Of a DNA stretch of 64,000 nt, positions 12,004 through 23,364 are shown in pieces. The stretch lies in NCBI RefSeq assembly GCF_029784135.1, contig NC_073744.1, positions 79,773,935 through 79,837,934 on the forward strand. The letters run 5' to 3'. Both the position numbers and the translations under genes were made by a program. Position 1 is the stretch's first letter. Each line of letters opens with the position of its first letter. This stretch comes from Toxorhynchites rutilus septentrionalis (lineage: Eukaryota; Arthropoda; Insecta; Diptera; Culicidae). The notes under the pieces were generated by a model. It saw only the letters and a program-made list of their open reading frames with translations, ran no database searches and had not been told where the DNA came from.

Positions 12004-12502
12004 GGTAAAAAAAAACTACAGCTTAAAGAAAAAATATAAACATATATAGCGCCCTCTATCTTTAACTAAATGAACTATGAAAAGCAAATACAATCAATGA
12101 TTACGAAATCAATCTTTTTGACAATTGTAAAAAAAAAGACTAGCTCACTAGGCTAGGCCACTAGGCTTCAATTTCTTATAGAAATCATTTGAAACGGTCC
12201 AGTAGTTCAAAAGTAATGATTTAAAAAAAAGTCATTTTTGAAAAAAGGGAAAAAAAGTTGATTCTTCGGACCCCCATTAAATGGAAGTGGGCACCGTGAT
12301 GAAACAATTTAAAGAACACCTTGCTCCTCTATTTTTTAGTATAGATCACTAACTTCTGATTCCACCACCCTCAATAACGAGCAACTGACGAATTCGTTCG
12401 ACGGACGATGTGTAGAATGGAAATATTGCGATTTAAGCTCCGCTCGCTTCCAACTTATTTGGAATAAATAAATCATTCGTGACTTCCGTTCTCAGTCTAC
12501 TA
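12004..12502. other. Noncoding, nothing recognised
   Basis: AT-rich flank of the ITmD37E insertion. Its last two bases (TA, 12501-12502) are the left target duplication. Confidence 0.45.
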
Positions 12503-12551
12503 AAGGGTGTGTCACATCAAATTGCATCACGGAAAAAACGCTGTAGAAATT
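12503..12551 (+). repeat. Left terminal inverted repeat of ITmD37E
   Basis: 49 bp, mirrored exactly at 13752-13800. The transposase N-terminal helix-turn-helix region would bind here. Confidence 0.9.
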
Positions 12552-12654
12552 TAATTTTTAGGAATTATATCTTCAGCTTTCGCTTATAATCAGATAAGAG
12601 TGTATAGATCACGTTGGCCATGCTTCACTGTCAATTTTTCGTAAATTTGGAAAA

Positions 12655-13671
12655 ATGTCGTTGAACGAAAAAGAGCGTCGTGAATTAATCCTGTACACTC
12701 ATTTCGAGAATCCGGAGTTGTCACATGGGGACATCGGTAAGATGCTGGGAATCGTCCAATCCACGGTCAGCAGAGTACTAAAACGATACTTCGAGAACCT
12801 AACCATCGACTGGAAGGTGAAGAACGGCAAAAATGGATGCTTCGTCAGTGAAAAAGATCACAAGCGCGTAGTTAAGCAGTTTAGACGTGATTCGAGAAGT
12901 TCGGTCCGGGATGTCACCAATAAGCTGAATTTGTCAAGTTCATTCGTCCAGCGGACTAAGCAGCGGGAGGGCCTGCGTACATACAAGGTTCAGAAGGCTT
13001 CTAACCGCGACGAAAGGCAAAACATGGTGGGGAAGACGCGAGCCCGGAAGCTGTACACCGAAATGCTGACGAAGCCGCATTGCCTGATAATGGACGACGA
13101 AACCTACGACAAAGCGGACTTTCGTCAGCTGCCGGACCTGTTGTTCTTCTCCGCAGAGGACAAATTCAGCGTTCCGGAGGAGATTCGCAAGCAGAAACTA
13201 TCCAAGTTTGCCAAAAAGTACATGGTGTGGCAAGCGATCTGCTCTTGCGGAAAGCGGAGCGCCACCTTCGTGATGACCGGCACGGTAAACGGGCAGGTTT
13301 ACCATAAGGAGTGCCTACAGAAGCGCTTACTACCACTATTGAAGCAGCACGAGGGCCCGACCATCTTCTGGCCGGATCTCGCATCGTGCCACTATTCAAA
13401 GGACGTGTTGGAGTGGTACGAAGCCAACGGGGTCACCTTCGTGCCAAAGGAAATGAACCCGCGCAACGCGCCGGAGCTTCGCCCAATAGAGAAATATTGG
13501 GCGATTATGAAGCAGGCCCTCCGGAAGAGCCCAAAAGTTGTCAAATCGGAGGCGGACTTCAAGAGAAAATGGATTTCTGTTCAAAAAAAACTACAACCTG
13601 ACGTTGTACAGAACCTTATGGACGGGGTAAAGAGGAAGGTGCGAGCATACGGGCTTGGGCTCGAAGTATGA
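12655..13671 (+). CDS. ITmD37E transposase
   Basis: A 338-residue cut-and-paste transposase. Residues 1-100 form a paired-type helix-turn-helix region for binding the terminal repeats (motif HGDIGKMLGIVQSTVSRVL near 24-42). The catalytic triad is visible: D148 in IMDDET, D241 in FWPDLASCH and E279 in LRPIEKYW. Exactly 37 residues separate the last two, which defines the DD37E lineage. There is no internal stop or frameshift. The ATG at 12655 is the first in frame and lies about 100 bp inside the left repeat. The stop TGA is at 13669-13671 and AATAAA overlaps it at 13671-13676. Residue-level damage that would abolish activity is not evident, but activity is inference. Confidence 0.92.
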   Translation: MSLNEKERRELILYTHFENPELSHGDIGKMLGIVQSTVSRVLKRYFENLTIDWKVKNGKNGCFVSEKDHKRVVKQFRRDSRSSVRDVTNKLNLSSSFVQRTKQREGLRTYKVQKASNRDERQNMVGKTRARKLYTEMLTKPHCLIMDDETYDKADFRQLPDLLFFSAEDKFSVPEEIRKQKLSKFAKKYMVWQAICSCGKRSATFVMTGTVNGQVYHKECLQKRLLPLLKQHEGPTIFWPDLASCHYSKDVLEWYEANGVTFVPKEMNPRNAPELRPIEKYWAIMKQALRKSPKVVKSEADFKRKWISVQKKLQPDVVQNLMDGVKRKVRAYGLGLEV

Positions 13672-13751
13672 ATAAAAAGAAAATGCCAAAAGTTGTTTAA
13701 TAGTTTTTATTTTACTGTCTAAAATTTTCAAAAGGATCGGTCTACTGGGCG

Positions 13752-13800
13752 AATTTCTACAGCGTTTTTTCCGTGATGCAATTTGATGTGACACACCCTT
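13752..13800 (-). repeat. Right terminal inverted repeat of ITmD37E
   Basis: Reverse complement of 12503-12551, followed by TA at 13801-13802. Confidence 0.9.
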
Positions 13801-13974
13801 TACTCGATACAATGAATGAATAGAAGATGTTGCAAACAGGAATGTACAATATGTGTGATAATGTTTGCACCATTAAGCACCAATGTCAAAATTTTAAAAA
13901 AATCTCTAAAGTTCGGTTTGTTTTTTAATGTATTCATAAAAGGGATGTGTCTGAGAGTCTCAATATAGTCAATA

Positions 13975-14291
13975 TACACGCCATACTGAGTAATCCAGTG
14001 GATTAAGATTGGTGTTGGATGGCAACCACATATCCTTCACCCAGAATGGTAGATGTTCCTGCAACCACTTCTGAATACGGTTTGAGGTGTGGCACGGAGC
14101 ACTATCTGGTTGAAACACAACATTCGGGGCTTCGGACGGTACTGCTCTTTGATCCACTAAAAAAATACTTACTTAAAATATCGATGTAGACCTCCGTGTT
14201 TACTTTGTCGCATTCTGGAATGAACACCAGTTTAATTTTTTGCCATCGCAAGCCACCAGTTAAAATATCATAACGCTAGCAGGATGCTTGG
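13975..14291 (-). pseudogene. C-terminal half of a mariner-like transposase pseudogene
   Basis: On the minus strand, from 14291 down, the sequence encodes a KHPAS-VM start, then a segment with KVNTEVYIDIL, then PDSAPCHTSNR and NPLDYSVW. These are the second and third catalytic regions of a mariner-like (IS630-Tc1-mariner) transposase. In the surviving frame 36 residues separate the two aspartates, one fewer than in DD37D relatives. Frameshifts and a stop separate the blocks. The N-terminal half is 3 kb away at 17311-17824; an insertion separates them. Confidence 0.7.
14274..14291. repeat. Target-site duplication, left copy (18 bp)
   Basis: CGCTAGCAGGATGCTTGG, identical to 17311-17328. In the interrupted pseudogene it encodes the K-H-P-A-S stretch, so the gene continues correctly across the two copies. 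Confidence 0.85.
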
Positions 14292-17200
14292 AGTCGCGAT
14301 CGGGCAGTCATCGAGTGCAGACGCATTCTCGTTTGTTATTCGCATTATTTAATTTGGCTCGTTTTGATTCGACAGGAGCAAACGCGTTTGCCTTTTATGT
14401 CGTTATTTCCAATGGGTTTTACGGTTAAAGTTTTGTGAAGTGTTGTGAATGGTTGTTTCGATGCATAAAATAAAATTTAATATCGATTCGCCGACGCCGA
14501 AGTGTGGCTGAAACAAAAATCACCATCAAATCATCATCTCTTCGGCGCATTTGTTATTGTGCGTGGCCAGTGTTTTCGGAGATCAATTTCTCTACCTGTT
14601 AGGCCCGTATTTTGAAAAAATTAGCAGCGGGAGAACATAAAAAGAAAATCTTTCCAGTAGATCGTTTTTCTTCTATTTCGTGGTTTTTGTGCATTTATTT
14701 GTATGGTTTGATGTCGATTCGGTTGTGACTATTTGCATTGATGAGTGTGCGTGTTTTTCTTGTACGCTCTTCATAATGTTTTGAGTGCTTCGCTCTCGCG
14801 AGAGTTGTCATAGTGATAGTGATGGTGTGCTATGGTTGTAATTTGAAGCCATGTGCATTGTGAAATGATTATGGGTGTGTAGTAGGTATTTTGTTATTTT
14901 TGAATGAAAAGAGTGAGTATATGCAGATTTATGTGTGCACAGTGAGAGAAGAGCAACTTTCAAGTAAAATGTTGCAATCGTCCGTTCTTTGTGTAGATGT
15001 GTGTAGTGCTGTATTCTGAGCGTGGTATGTAGAGGAAATGTTACCGAGCATTGAAATGAGCGGCACAGTGCAACGATCAAGCCAAGTTTTTTGAAATATT
15101 CTCTTTATCTCTTGCATCTCCTAAATTTTGTATGATTTGCCCCACTCAATGCCAGTGCTTATGGTTTATTGATGTATTGCTATTCAAGAGGTGGCGTAAT
15201 TCCGACACATGCAGTGGTATTTTCCATCAGTATGAAATAAAAAACGTGTTTTCCATGCAAAGCAGTATTTCTGTTATCTGTTTTCTTTTATTTCCGGCGT
15301 GATTATTGTCATATTTAGTGTCGTAGTTTGCGTTATACCGCTGTTATGACTTTGTTAATGCCCACTGGGTGGTTGGTATGAGTGTTAGTTGAAAATTGCT
15401 CATTTGCACCATTCTCGTGTTGGCGCGGTTTGACCAGTAGGTCGCTTGTGATAGTTAAACACATTCGGACAAATATTAGCGGTAGGCAGTTGTTTTTTAG
15501 CAATTTGGCTGCTGTATGTTTTACTTTCACCGGGTGTATGTATTTGAGCCCGAATTAATTTTTTTTTTCATATATGTTCATTGTCCTTATATTTTGTTCA
15601 AAGTTACTTATTTTTCAATTTGTATTGCCTTTTCTGATATTCCGGGTTAGAAACATCGAGTAGTAAGCATCGTCTTCGTTCAATGAAGTTTCAGTGTTTT
15701 CAAACACTTTCTTTCGCATCAAAAAAACCATCTTTAACCTTTTTTAACAACTCGTAACATTGTGATTAGTCCGTATCCTATGATTGGTATATGTGATCTT
15801 ATATATTCATTATGTGGACAATATTCCTCCAAGAATGTTCCGTTTTCAATGTGGTTCTAAATATCCATTTTTATGTTCTTTGTGTAAATGTTTACGGTGT
15901 ACATATTCCGTTTCAAATGTACTATTTCGCCGTTGTCTGGAGGAGGTTCGTTTAGCGCATTGATGCGAATTCAACAAAATTATAAAATCGTCGTGTTTTT
16001 TGTGTTTTTATAATCACAGCTGCCGTTCGCTGTTGTCTTTATTCGTGATGCTTTTTGAATGCGCAGAAACTAAAACGAGTATTTATATGTGTGTTAACAA
16101 TTGCATTGATTATAAGATAAGCAATTTTTTTGGATCATTGATTACTGGTGTAAAAATGCTTGAATATACATGGCCATACTAACTGATTGTAGTGTTGTGT
16201 TCTGTTGGAATGTTGTATTATATGTGAAGTGTGGGTGGTGGTGAAACAAATGTATAATCGAAGCACGCTGCGATATATTCTCAGAACAAATCGACGTTTG
16301 TCACATCAGCCTATGTTTAATGATCGCGTCTGTAGCGTACAAACTTATTGTAGGTCCATTTTATTGAGTTTTTTTTATCTCAGGTCTTCCATGGATAACA
16401 TCAGTCGTCGTGTGACAGAATATTCCGAAAATTGGAATGTATACGACGCGATAGGCCACTAAATTTAATGTAGAGCTGTTCTACTGTCGAGATGTTTCCC
16501 GGTGACCTTCTCAGGTTTATCAAAAATAACCTCAGTCGATAGGTGATATTTAGAGTACTTGGCGTGGAAAGACGTTCTTTCGGTTACCTTCTTAGGTAGC
16601 TTGATAATGATCTCCGGCGTCGCGATTTAAGGAAACAAAAGAGTACTACGCACGGAAAGTCATATAACAAGTCATTGATTCAAGTAATTGTAGAGGCGTT
16701 CTTTCGGTTACCTTCTCAGGTAGCCCATTCATAATTCTTAGGGAATACAATAGAGAAATACTAAGCGTTGGGTTGAGGAGTTCTTTCGGTTACCTTCTTA
16801 GGTAGCATAACATTGATAATCTTCGACATCGCGATTTAAGAATAGAAGAGAATGCTAGGTGCAAAAATCATAGAAAAGTCATCGATTCGAGTTATTTTAG
16901 AGTTCTTTCGGTTACCTTCTTAGGTAGCCCGGTGATAACCTTCGACATTGTTTCTCGAAACATTCGATTTTCGAACCCATGTTTCGTCGAGTCATTTCTG
17001 GTCCGCGTTAACATAATCACATCACTTATCGCAGTGAATCCTGGTTTTTTCTTAACCATTCCCACTAACAACCTTCCGGCGGCGAATATCATACTAACAT
17101 TCCTTCCCTTCCCCTGGTGACTGTAAGGACGTGGCCGGCGTCGTTATTGACCATTTAAAGCTCGAATTATCGAAAATTGCACAACGAGAATGATTAGCTA

Positions 17201-17310
17201 GTCCCAAGCGTCATTCTGTGTGTTCTTTGTGCAATTTGGTTGGTTCGGGTCAATCACGGAGAGCAACTACGAATTGTACAGTCTACCCAAGCTCAAGCTC
17301 AAGCTCGTAT
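14292..17310 (+). mobile_element. 3.0-kb noncoding retroposon-like element
   Basis: A 3019-bp insertion between two exact 18-bp target duplications inside a transposase pseudogene. The length and exactness of the duplication are typical of target-primed LINE or SINE insertion. The right end carries a short tandem tail, three units of AAGCTC at 17289-17306, as many LINEs of the I and jockey groups have simple 3' repeats. The left end begins AGTCGCGATCGGGCAG. The interior has no frame longer than about 90 codons and none with a protein likeness. The middle is T/G-rich, and 16575-16928 holds a duplicated ~205-bp unit. Most likely it is a nonautonomous LINE derivative that keeps 5' and 3' ends recognised by a helper's enzymes. 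A retrocopied long noncoding RNA is the alternative. Confidence 0.65.
16575..16928. repeat. Higher-order repeat with four copies of a 26-bp motif
   Basis: The motif TTCTTTCGGTTACCTTCTTA plus GGTAGC starts at 16575, 16699, 16781 and 16903. The second copy has C for T in CTTCTCAGG. Spacings of 124, 82 and 122 show that a unit of about 205 bp, with two motif copies, was duplicated. Each motif can form a TACCT/AGGTA stem. A degenerate fifth copy lies near 16490. It is inside the noncoding 3.0-kb element; the function is unknown. Confidence 0.8.
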
Positions 17311-17328
17311 CGCTAGCAGGATGCTTGG
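17311..17328. repeat. Target-site duplication, right copy (18 bp)
   Basis: Identical to 14274-14291; see the 3.0-kb element. Confidence 0.85.
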
Positions 17329-17824
17329 TCAGATAAACGTTTTTATGCTCTTCAAAAACATCTTTTACCAAGAGAGAACTAGTATAACAATCGGTTCTAG
17401 AACTTGATACGAGATCGACGGTAAACACGATCTCGTCGGCGAACAGGATTACCGTTTTTTTGTCGCTTGAGGAAGTGCAAGATTCCAGACGCGATTGGTA
17501 ATCATAAGAGTTTTTTTCCATACCTCGACTTCATCCCGCAATTTTCCTTTGCAATCTTCCGTACCATAAAGTCGCTGATTCCGTGCTCCTTCGCCATTTT
17601 CCTCATTGAACACACTTAACTCGCCCGGATCTTCCTTTTGATGACAGTGATAACCTTCGGAACCCAAGCTGATATCGAACGACCGCGAATGTGGCCGCGG
17701 ATAATTGTCCTTTTTTTCTCGGTCTGAGACCCCTTTCGCGGTTTATCGGGACACTCTCACGGCGATTGAAATTTTGCGACATTTGCGCGTGATACAAGTC
17801 ACGAATACGCTGACACTTCGTCAT
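17311..17824 (-). pseudogene. N-terminal half of a mariner-like transposase pseudogene
   Basis: The minus strand from 17824 encodes a start MTKCQRIRDLYHAQMSQNF, a helix-turn-helix-like opening. After frameshifts come a second DNA-binding block (MRKMAKEHGISDFMVRKIAK in another frame) and the first catalytic region, FADEIVFTVD, where FxDE is expected. The sequence ends in LTKHPAS exactly at the target duplication 17311-17328 and continues at 14291. At least three frame breaks make it inactive. Confidence 0.7.
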
Positions 17825-20674
17825 TGTACAACCAGCCTATTATGATATGAATTATAATTTACGTGCATGCAAGGAAAACTAAACGGATAAAACGGGATCC
17901 TTATTTGTTCGATGGAAAGACCACGTCGATTTTCATGCCAGAGAGTGCATATGCTTTTCAAATCATATGCACATATTATTGTTATTTTTGTGCGTTGCCA
18001 AAATAGATTGTAGTGATTAAGAAGGGTAAATATAATGGAGCTGGGAAAACAAGAAATAATCGCCGGTGATCAAATGTGACAACTGCGAAAATAAACAGCC
18101 ACGAAAGCTTTCGCGATAAGCACTGGGTACTATGCACACATTGGCATAACTAAACAAATCGCGACATATGGCCAGCTTGTGCATTGTTCTAGAGAGAACA
18201 AGAATTAATCATGAATCAACCATCTTCAACTGCTTCCACAGAACCATACAAATTAACGCTCCTTGTCAGAGCCAACGAAACTTTCTACTGAAGAGCTACG
18301 ATCGATCATTTCATTTTCGTGAATTCGGCAATGTTGTCGAGCTAAAAATGGCTTAAAATTGCAAAGCATGATGTTGAAAAAAATATTTCCCATCAGTCAG
18401 AGGCTATGTGCTTCGGTAGAAAACTGAAAGTAAAAATTTGATCCACAGCGATTGGAGTCGCTGATGCTGTCATCACATATTTTTTTTTTAAAACTGTGTT
18501 ACGCACTACGCTATCATATATTTGTACCGAAGAGTTCTTTCTTAAATTTCAATCATATTTATGCAATAATTCCGTAGTCTTAGGTCGACAATGCGGTCGT
18601 GTCTTGGATACCAACCGAATTGTAACTCAAAGTTTGTCTATAACGAATTTCTCCTAGAAAAGCATTTAATTCGATCAGCTTTGTGCTTTCACCATATCCA
18701 AATCCAAAATGAATGAAAAAAAAAACTTATACGAATAGGAGCGACGTATTTTTCACAATTTGAAGAATAAGATGTTATGACTCTCAATGGAATGACTCTT
18801 CACACGAATAATATCTTCTTCACGAAAAATGTGTGTCAAAGCAGATTAGCTGACTATGACTATAGACATACATATTATAAATGTTTCTAGATTTCCACGC
18901 AAATAACCTCACCTGTGAACCATGGCTTTTCCATTCCAGTTTTTTCAAATTCTTCTGAATTTCTCACTGATCCAGCAGTTGTAAGCCTCCCACAACGCAT
19001 TCATCAAAAAAGTGTCTCATGTCCGCCCCCAGAGGCCCCCAGACTCAGTCCTGACAGTATCGCCTTTTTGTCACTCGCGCCAAAGCGAAACGCGAATTCC
19101 AGACAATCGCAGTGACTCAAAAAGCCTTCACTCAACTTGGTCATAAAAATTTCATATTATAAAAGGAAAGCAAAGAAGACAAAAAAATCAGCGCGATTCT
19201 GCTAGTGAAGGTAAAATAAATTGTATTTTCCAGAACACGGGTTTCCCAGAAGGCTTTCTCAGTGTCTTTTTCGTCTCGCGTAAGCCGCAGGGCAATTATA
19301 AATTGGTATGGCGAGATGGATTGAAATGGTCCGAATACTCTTATGTCTTACATTTGTTAAAGTGTCAATCGGCTCAATACTACTTGTTAATTCTACAGAA
19401 ATCTTCACCTCACCACGTCAGCCATTGTTTTTCTGTCTTGCTTCGTCCCCTCCTTTTCAACGAGTATTCCCCATAGAACCGTTCTCCGATTATCGTGGGG
19501 TGAAAATTCAATCGTGACGAAGATAAATTGAGGTTTAAACGATTCTCTGCACGGGTTACCACCCAATTTTCTCCACACAGAAATGAATCTGATTGACTCC
19601 ATCTAAATCCTGTTTTTTTCGCTCGCCTCAACAAGGGCTCGCTTTTTTAAAATTTTCTTCCCTTCTCAGGATCTACTCTTGGTGGCGAGAAGATTTCCCA
19701 GCGATGACAGGCCCTTTCCGGTCTCAAACAACGGATGTAACTCTCAAGCTGCTTTGAAACAGACTCGGCCGGGATGTGCTTTTTTTGCAAGCGCTTTTCG
19801 GCAAACGCCCTCCCGAGCCTGTTGGCGGCTGTGTCGAGATGCTTTCAAACATATTGGAGGGATCATTAATCTCGCCGGAATTGATTTGGGTTTCCATCCC
19901 GTTAGGGTGCCCTTGTTGTCTGTTTGCTGTCTTTGCAGCTCTCGATAGCAGGGGAAAGGATTATTAGGAGGCTCTTGTTTTTATCTGTACTCTCCACTCC
20001 CTACCGGTAATCCAGCTGAAATTTAACGAATGAAAACTCCGGAAACAACCCGGAATCAAAACGGCATTAGTGCCACAATTGTTTTCTTTAGCTGGGTACC
20101 AGTATCCAGTTTAAACTTATTAGATGTTCCATTTTTCAGTTATGCTTCCGTCCGAAATGCACGCATTTCGCTCGTGCTGCCGTTGAAATGCACTGTTAAA
20201 TATAGCGTAAAATGTTTACACTTTATAGGCCCCGGTAATGGGCAGGCAATTTGCGCAAATATTCATGATTATTCGGCGCACTCCAGGAATCGCTAAACAA
20301 CGACCGTCTGTGGCATCCCTAAATGGGGTTTATTATTACGGCTCTGCCAGCCGCAGAGAAAGAAGTAATACAGTTTCAAGATTAAGTGCCATTTAGTGAA
20401 CAATTTTGGTTCCATCCCCAACTCTTCACCCACGAAACATGGATTGAAGTTGAAAGTATCGTTACAGTATGACATAATGGTTGTATAGCTTTTAACTGTC
20501 AATGAAAATTATTATCTGCTCTTTTATCGTGAAATTATTTTATTACATCACTCAATTATATGAATTCGGCCCTTTTGAGCTCATTATTGAAACGATCTGA
20601 TAAGAGCTAGCAACAACGGGAGGCAATGTTTCATACTCAAATCAGCCTCCGCAAATTCTATCATTTTGAAAATA
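17825..20674. other. Noncoding, possibly unique sequence
   Basis: No repeat boundaries or coding likeness found. The part 19250-20300 is GC-richer than its flanks and has frames up to 89 codons (19679-19948 plus) without a family likeness. A perfect 12-bp palindrome ATTTGCGCAAAT lies at 20249-20260 next to ATTCATGATTATT. Low-copy regulatory DNA is possible. TA at 20673-20674 is the left target duplication of the next element. Confidence 0.35.
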
Positions 20675-20780
20675 CAGGTCGGACTCGATTATCTGGGATT
20701 CGATTATCCGGAGTATTTTATTTTTGATTTTCGGAAATTTTGAATAATTTTGTATAATAATTCTATATTGAATAGCCAAT

Positions 20781-21335
20781 ATGGGTATCAAATGAAAGGG
20801 CTTGACTAGTAGGATACAGTTATTTATGAAAACTGCAAATCCAAAATGGCCGCCACCACAAGATGGCGGATTACATATTTTCTCAGAACCCCATCAATCT
20901 GGGTATCAAATGAAAGGGCTTGACTAGTAGAATACAGTTATTTATGAAAAATGCAAATCGAAGATGGCCGCCACCACAAGATGGTGCCATATATATTTAA
21001 TCACAACCCCAACAATATGGGTATCAAATGAAAGGGCTTGACTAGTAGAACACAGTTATTTATAGAAAATGCAAATCCAAGATGGCGGCCACAACAAAAT
21101 GGTGGATTACATATTTTTTTCAGAACCCCATCAATATGTGTATCAAATGAAAGAGCTTGACTAGTAGAATACAGTTATTTATGAAAAATGCAAATCCAAT
21201 ATGGACGCCACCACAAGATTGTGCATATTTTTTACTCAACCCCTTCAATATGGGTATCAAATGAAAGAGCCTGACTAGTAAAACACAGTAGATCATGAAA
21301 AATACAAATCCAAGATGGCCGCAGTTCCCAAATAA
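20781..21335 (+). repeat. Tandem array, five units of about 118 bp
   Basis: Units begin at about 20781, 20899, 21017, 21135 and 21250, each with GTATCAAATGAAAG and an AAGATGGCGGCC-like block. Related arrays are the inverted units near 22360-22523 and the array from 25171. No coding content. Confidence 0.85.
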
Positions 21336-22299
21336 CTGATTACTTTTTAATGGTTTCATTCAGCTTGCCCTGTTTTTATGTATGTTTGAGTGTTCGTAGG
21401 ATTGCCCCACATTAATTTAAATTTGACCCCGTTCCTGATCACTGATTGATCTGAAATTTGGAGCATACCTTTAATTCTATTGCCATTATAAAACTGCGTA
21501 TTCCATGATCTTGAAAAATTCAATTTGGCTGCCGCTAAAAAATGGCTGAATGGCTTGACTTGGAGAATACACTACATTATCAACAATACAAACATGAATG
21601 AAGGAACGGATGTGATAACTACTAACGGTTACTTGTCTAATTATTTTCTAGCTTTTAGTACATTAATCCGTATATCCTCAAAAGCTGTTTTATTTATTTT
21701 ATTTTCTAGTTCTTAGTAAATTATCTGTACCACTAGAATACTACAATGGCATCTCTACAATAAAACCATTCAACTTTTTTTAAATTTTTATTTCTTACCT
21801 AACTTTCTTCGGAATATTTTTATTATTTGCTGTATACTATTAGTCAAATCATTTTATTTGGTAACAATACAGGGTAGCTTCGATATAACATACATTTTAC
21901 TTTCAAAACTATACGTTGTATCGAATTGTACGTTATATCGAAACATAATTAAGAACTCAGAAACGTAGCTTATATTACTTTATTGTGTTGCTGTTTGAGT
22001 AAGGTTAATGGATAAATATTAAGGGGAAATAAGAGGAATGCAAAAAATACATAGACGACTATTTAGTGGCGGTAACCTTTTCGAATTTATGTTGTTCATA
22101 ATGTAGTCTATTCTCCAAGTCAAACCATTCAGCCATTCTTTAGGGGCCGTCAAATTTAATTTTCAAGCAGTTTTATAATGGCAGTATAATTAAAGGTATG
22201 TTCCAAATTTCAGAACAATCAGTGGTCAGGAACGGGGTCAAATTTCAATTATTGTGGGGCAATCCTACAAACACTCAAACATACATACAAACAGAGCAA

Positions 22300-22523
22300 G
22301 GTGAATGAAACCATTAAAAAGTAATCAGTTATTTGCGGACTGTGGCCATCTTGGATTTGATTTTTTCATGATTTGCTATGTTCTACTAGTCGAGTACTTT
22401 CATTTGATACCCATATTGATGTGGTTTTGAAAAAAAATATATTTGGCGCCACTTTGTGGTGGCGGCCATTTTGGATTTGCATTTTTTATAAATAACTGTG
22501 TTCTACTAGTCAATACCTTTCAT
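22300..22523 (-). repeat. Inverted arm carrying two units of the 118-bp repeat
   Basis: Reverse complement of the end of the left arm (21300-21360) and of array units: CTTTCATTTGATACCCATA near 22397-22416, and a truncated unit ending in CATTTGATG at 22523, directly before the second CAGGTCAGACTCG terminus. Confidence 0.7.
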
Positions 22524-23364
22524 TTGATGCAGGTCAGACTCGATTATATATGATTCGATTATATACAATTTTGGACTCGATTATATACAGTTTGGAAAAC
22601 AATTTTTTTTTATATTTCAAATATGACTTATTTCAAGAAGAAATGTATCCTTTCAACGTTAAGGTGAAATTTGACGTTAAGGTGGGGTAAAAACAGTGAT
22701 TTTTGGAGATTTTGCTTGATTTTTTACCAGGAATTCTTTATTTCGATGTTGCAGCCAAATTAAGAAAGATAGAATAAGGGTGTCAAAGAACAAATTGTAG
22801 AGTGATTTGAGAGCTTCAATTTAATTGATAGGAACAATCTAATTAGAAGAATTTTTAGGATAAAAGTAATAATAACACATTAAAAATTATTAACTTTTAA
22901 GTTTTTCACTTCTAAAATGTTATTAAAATACACTAATTTAGATGTTCCACTACTATATCCTATACTAAATTTTCTCATCTTTCAAATGAAGGCAACAAAG
23001 TTGTCTACCGTATCGTACATTTTATGTAGAGCCAGCTTGAAGCAACAGAGTCAGAAACATAATAAAAGTTCTATAACTCTGTCATTGTTGAAATTCGAAC
23101 ATATGCGTAAAAGGATTTTTTTCATCAAATATGATCGCATATCACCTCCTGAGAGAATTTAGATAATTTTTTTTTATGTGAGAAAGGTGTTTTCTGACTT
23201 TAAGGGGATGAATCAAAAATCAAATTACTCTTTTATATTCTAAAAACAAAAAATACATGCAAAAAAACGAATAAAAAAAATTTTTTTTGACTCCATTATC
23301 CGGAGAATTTGATTATCCGGAGTGAAAAAAAATCAATGCTCCGAATAATCGAGTCCGACCTGTA

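Larger units (their letters stand above)
12503..13800 (+). mobile_element. ITmD37E DNA transposon, apparently complete
   Basis: A 1298-bp element with 49-bp terminal inverted repeats beginning AAGGGTGTGTCACATCAAAT. The repeats are identical as far as I can compare them and are flanked by TA at 12501-12502 and 13801-13802. It contains one uninterrupted transposase frame. ITmD37E is an established branch of the IS630-Tc1-mariner superfamily, first described from mosquitoes. Perfect repeats, an intact frame and exact target duplication indicate a recent insertion and possible competence. Confidence 0.92.
20675..23362. mobile_element. TA-flanked terminal-inverted-repeat element, foldback-like, no transposase
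   Basis: The ends are inverted repeats beginning CAGGTCGGACTCGATTAT, flanked by TA (20673-20674 and 23363-23364), with secondary GATTATCCGGAGT motifs just inside each end; this resembles pogo/Tigger-type termini. The interior is a large imperfect palindrome. An arm with five ~118-bp units and a unique stretch (20781-21720) is mirrored by 22145-22523, around a centre near 21780. A second left-type terminus (CAGGTCAGACTCGATTATAT) starts near 22524, where the right arm stops, so two related elements may be fused. No transposase is visible. Confidence 0.6.

Noticed and set aside
17449..17667. A 72-codon minus-strand frame as an independent small gene
   Set aside because: It is an out-of-frame reading of the mariner-like transposase pseudogene; the correct frame gives recognisable transposase blocks.
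20781..21335. A CRISPR-like array
   Set aside because: Units of ~118 bp repeat over their whole length without unique spacers, and the genome is eukaryotic.
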